A stretch of DNA of 64,000 nucleotides, taken from assembly GCF_014145395.1 (NCBI RefSeq), contig NZ_JACHTE010000004.1, positions 282,047 through 346,046 on the forward strand, read 5' to 3'. The DNA comes from Marilutibacter penaei. GTDB taxonomy: Bacteria > Pseudomonadota > Gammaproteobacteria > Xanthomonadales > Xanthomonadaceae. How positions within the stretch are numbered: position 1 is the stretch's first letter; each line of letters begins with the position of its first letter. The translations under genes were made by a program, and so were the position numbers. The notes below the pieces were generated by a model. That model had not been told where the DNA came from. It made no database searches and worked only from the letters and a program-made list of their open reading frames with translations. Positions 63,925 through 64,000 of this stretch are shown one piece after another.

Positions 63925-64000
63925 TGTCCAGCGATGTCCTACTCTCACATGGCATGGGCCACACTACCATCGGCGCAGCTGCGTTTCACTTCCGAGTTCG
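63925..64000 (-). rRNA. rrf: 5S ribosomal RNA (partial, 3' part)
   Basis: The reverse strand reads CGAACTCGGAAGTGAAACGC, then GATGGTAGTGTGG and GAGAGTAGGACATCGCTGGA, which is the conserved 3' two-thirds of bacterial 5S rRNA. The 5' part lies beyond the right edge. Transcription runs leftwards, so 23S and 16S genes are expected further right outside the window. The exact 3' end is estimated. Confidence 0.95.

Overview
The window is GC-rich chromosomal DNA from a gammaproteobacterium, most likely of the Lysobacteraceae/Xanthomonadaceae (Lysobacter- or Luteimonas-like). This is inferred from gene content and order: pilMNOPQ divergent from a PBP1A gene, the gmk-rpoZ-spoT-ridA...recG order, a DUF1631-PilZ pair, a BlaI/M56-TonB pair and a TonB-dependent receptor. 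No transposase, integrase, phage gene, CRISPR array or tRNA was recognised. Nearly all DNA is coding, many genes overlap by 1-8 nt, and most of the long antisense open frames are high-GC shadows.

Layout: 1-9.3 kb holds a truncated haemoglobin (cut by the left edge), gapA, an exported S1/P1 nuclease, a persulfide-dioxygenase-like MBL protein beside a TSUP permease, a BlaI repressor with an M56-TonB sensor protease, a CoA hydrolase/transferase, a methyltransferase-like protein and a lipoprotein. 9.3-12.8 kb holds tkt and a dicarboxylate symporter. 12.8-19.8 kb is a complete moxR-DUF58-DUF4381-batA-batB/C-batD operon. 20-25 kb is pilMNOPQ (type IV pilus alignment complex and secretin), divergent from mrcA. 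28-33.7 kb holds gltA, type B rpmE, a nucleoside hydrolase and recG. 33.8-40 kb is an accessory block: TonB receptor, dihaem cytochrome lipoprotein, beta-helix lipoprotein and a divergent AraC regulator. It lies between ridA and recG. 40-47.4 kb is ridA, spoT, rpoZ, gmk and yicC, divergent from rph, rdgB and hemW.

47.5-61 kb is rich in signalling genes: DUF1631-PilZ, a CHASE-PAS-GGDEF-EAL protein, pepQ, pepP, a YgfB-family gene and a 1562-residue propeller-PAS-GGDEF-EAL sensor. 61-63.7 kb is a zapB-like gene, zapA, 6S RNA (ssrS), fau, an EVE-domain gene and rpiA. The right edge cuts a leftward 5S rRNA, so an rRNA operon should lie just outside.

Together the genes cover central carbon metabolism, envelope biogenesis, stringent response, pili and c-di-GMP signalling. 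The least explained parts are the 33.8-40 kb block, the giant sensor inside a normally conserved locus, the BatB/C fusion with a degenerate metal site, and the PilN tail with a calcium-loop-like motif.
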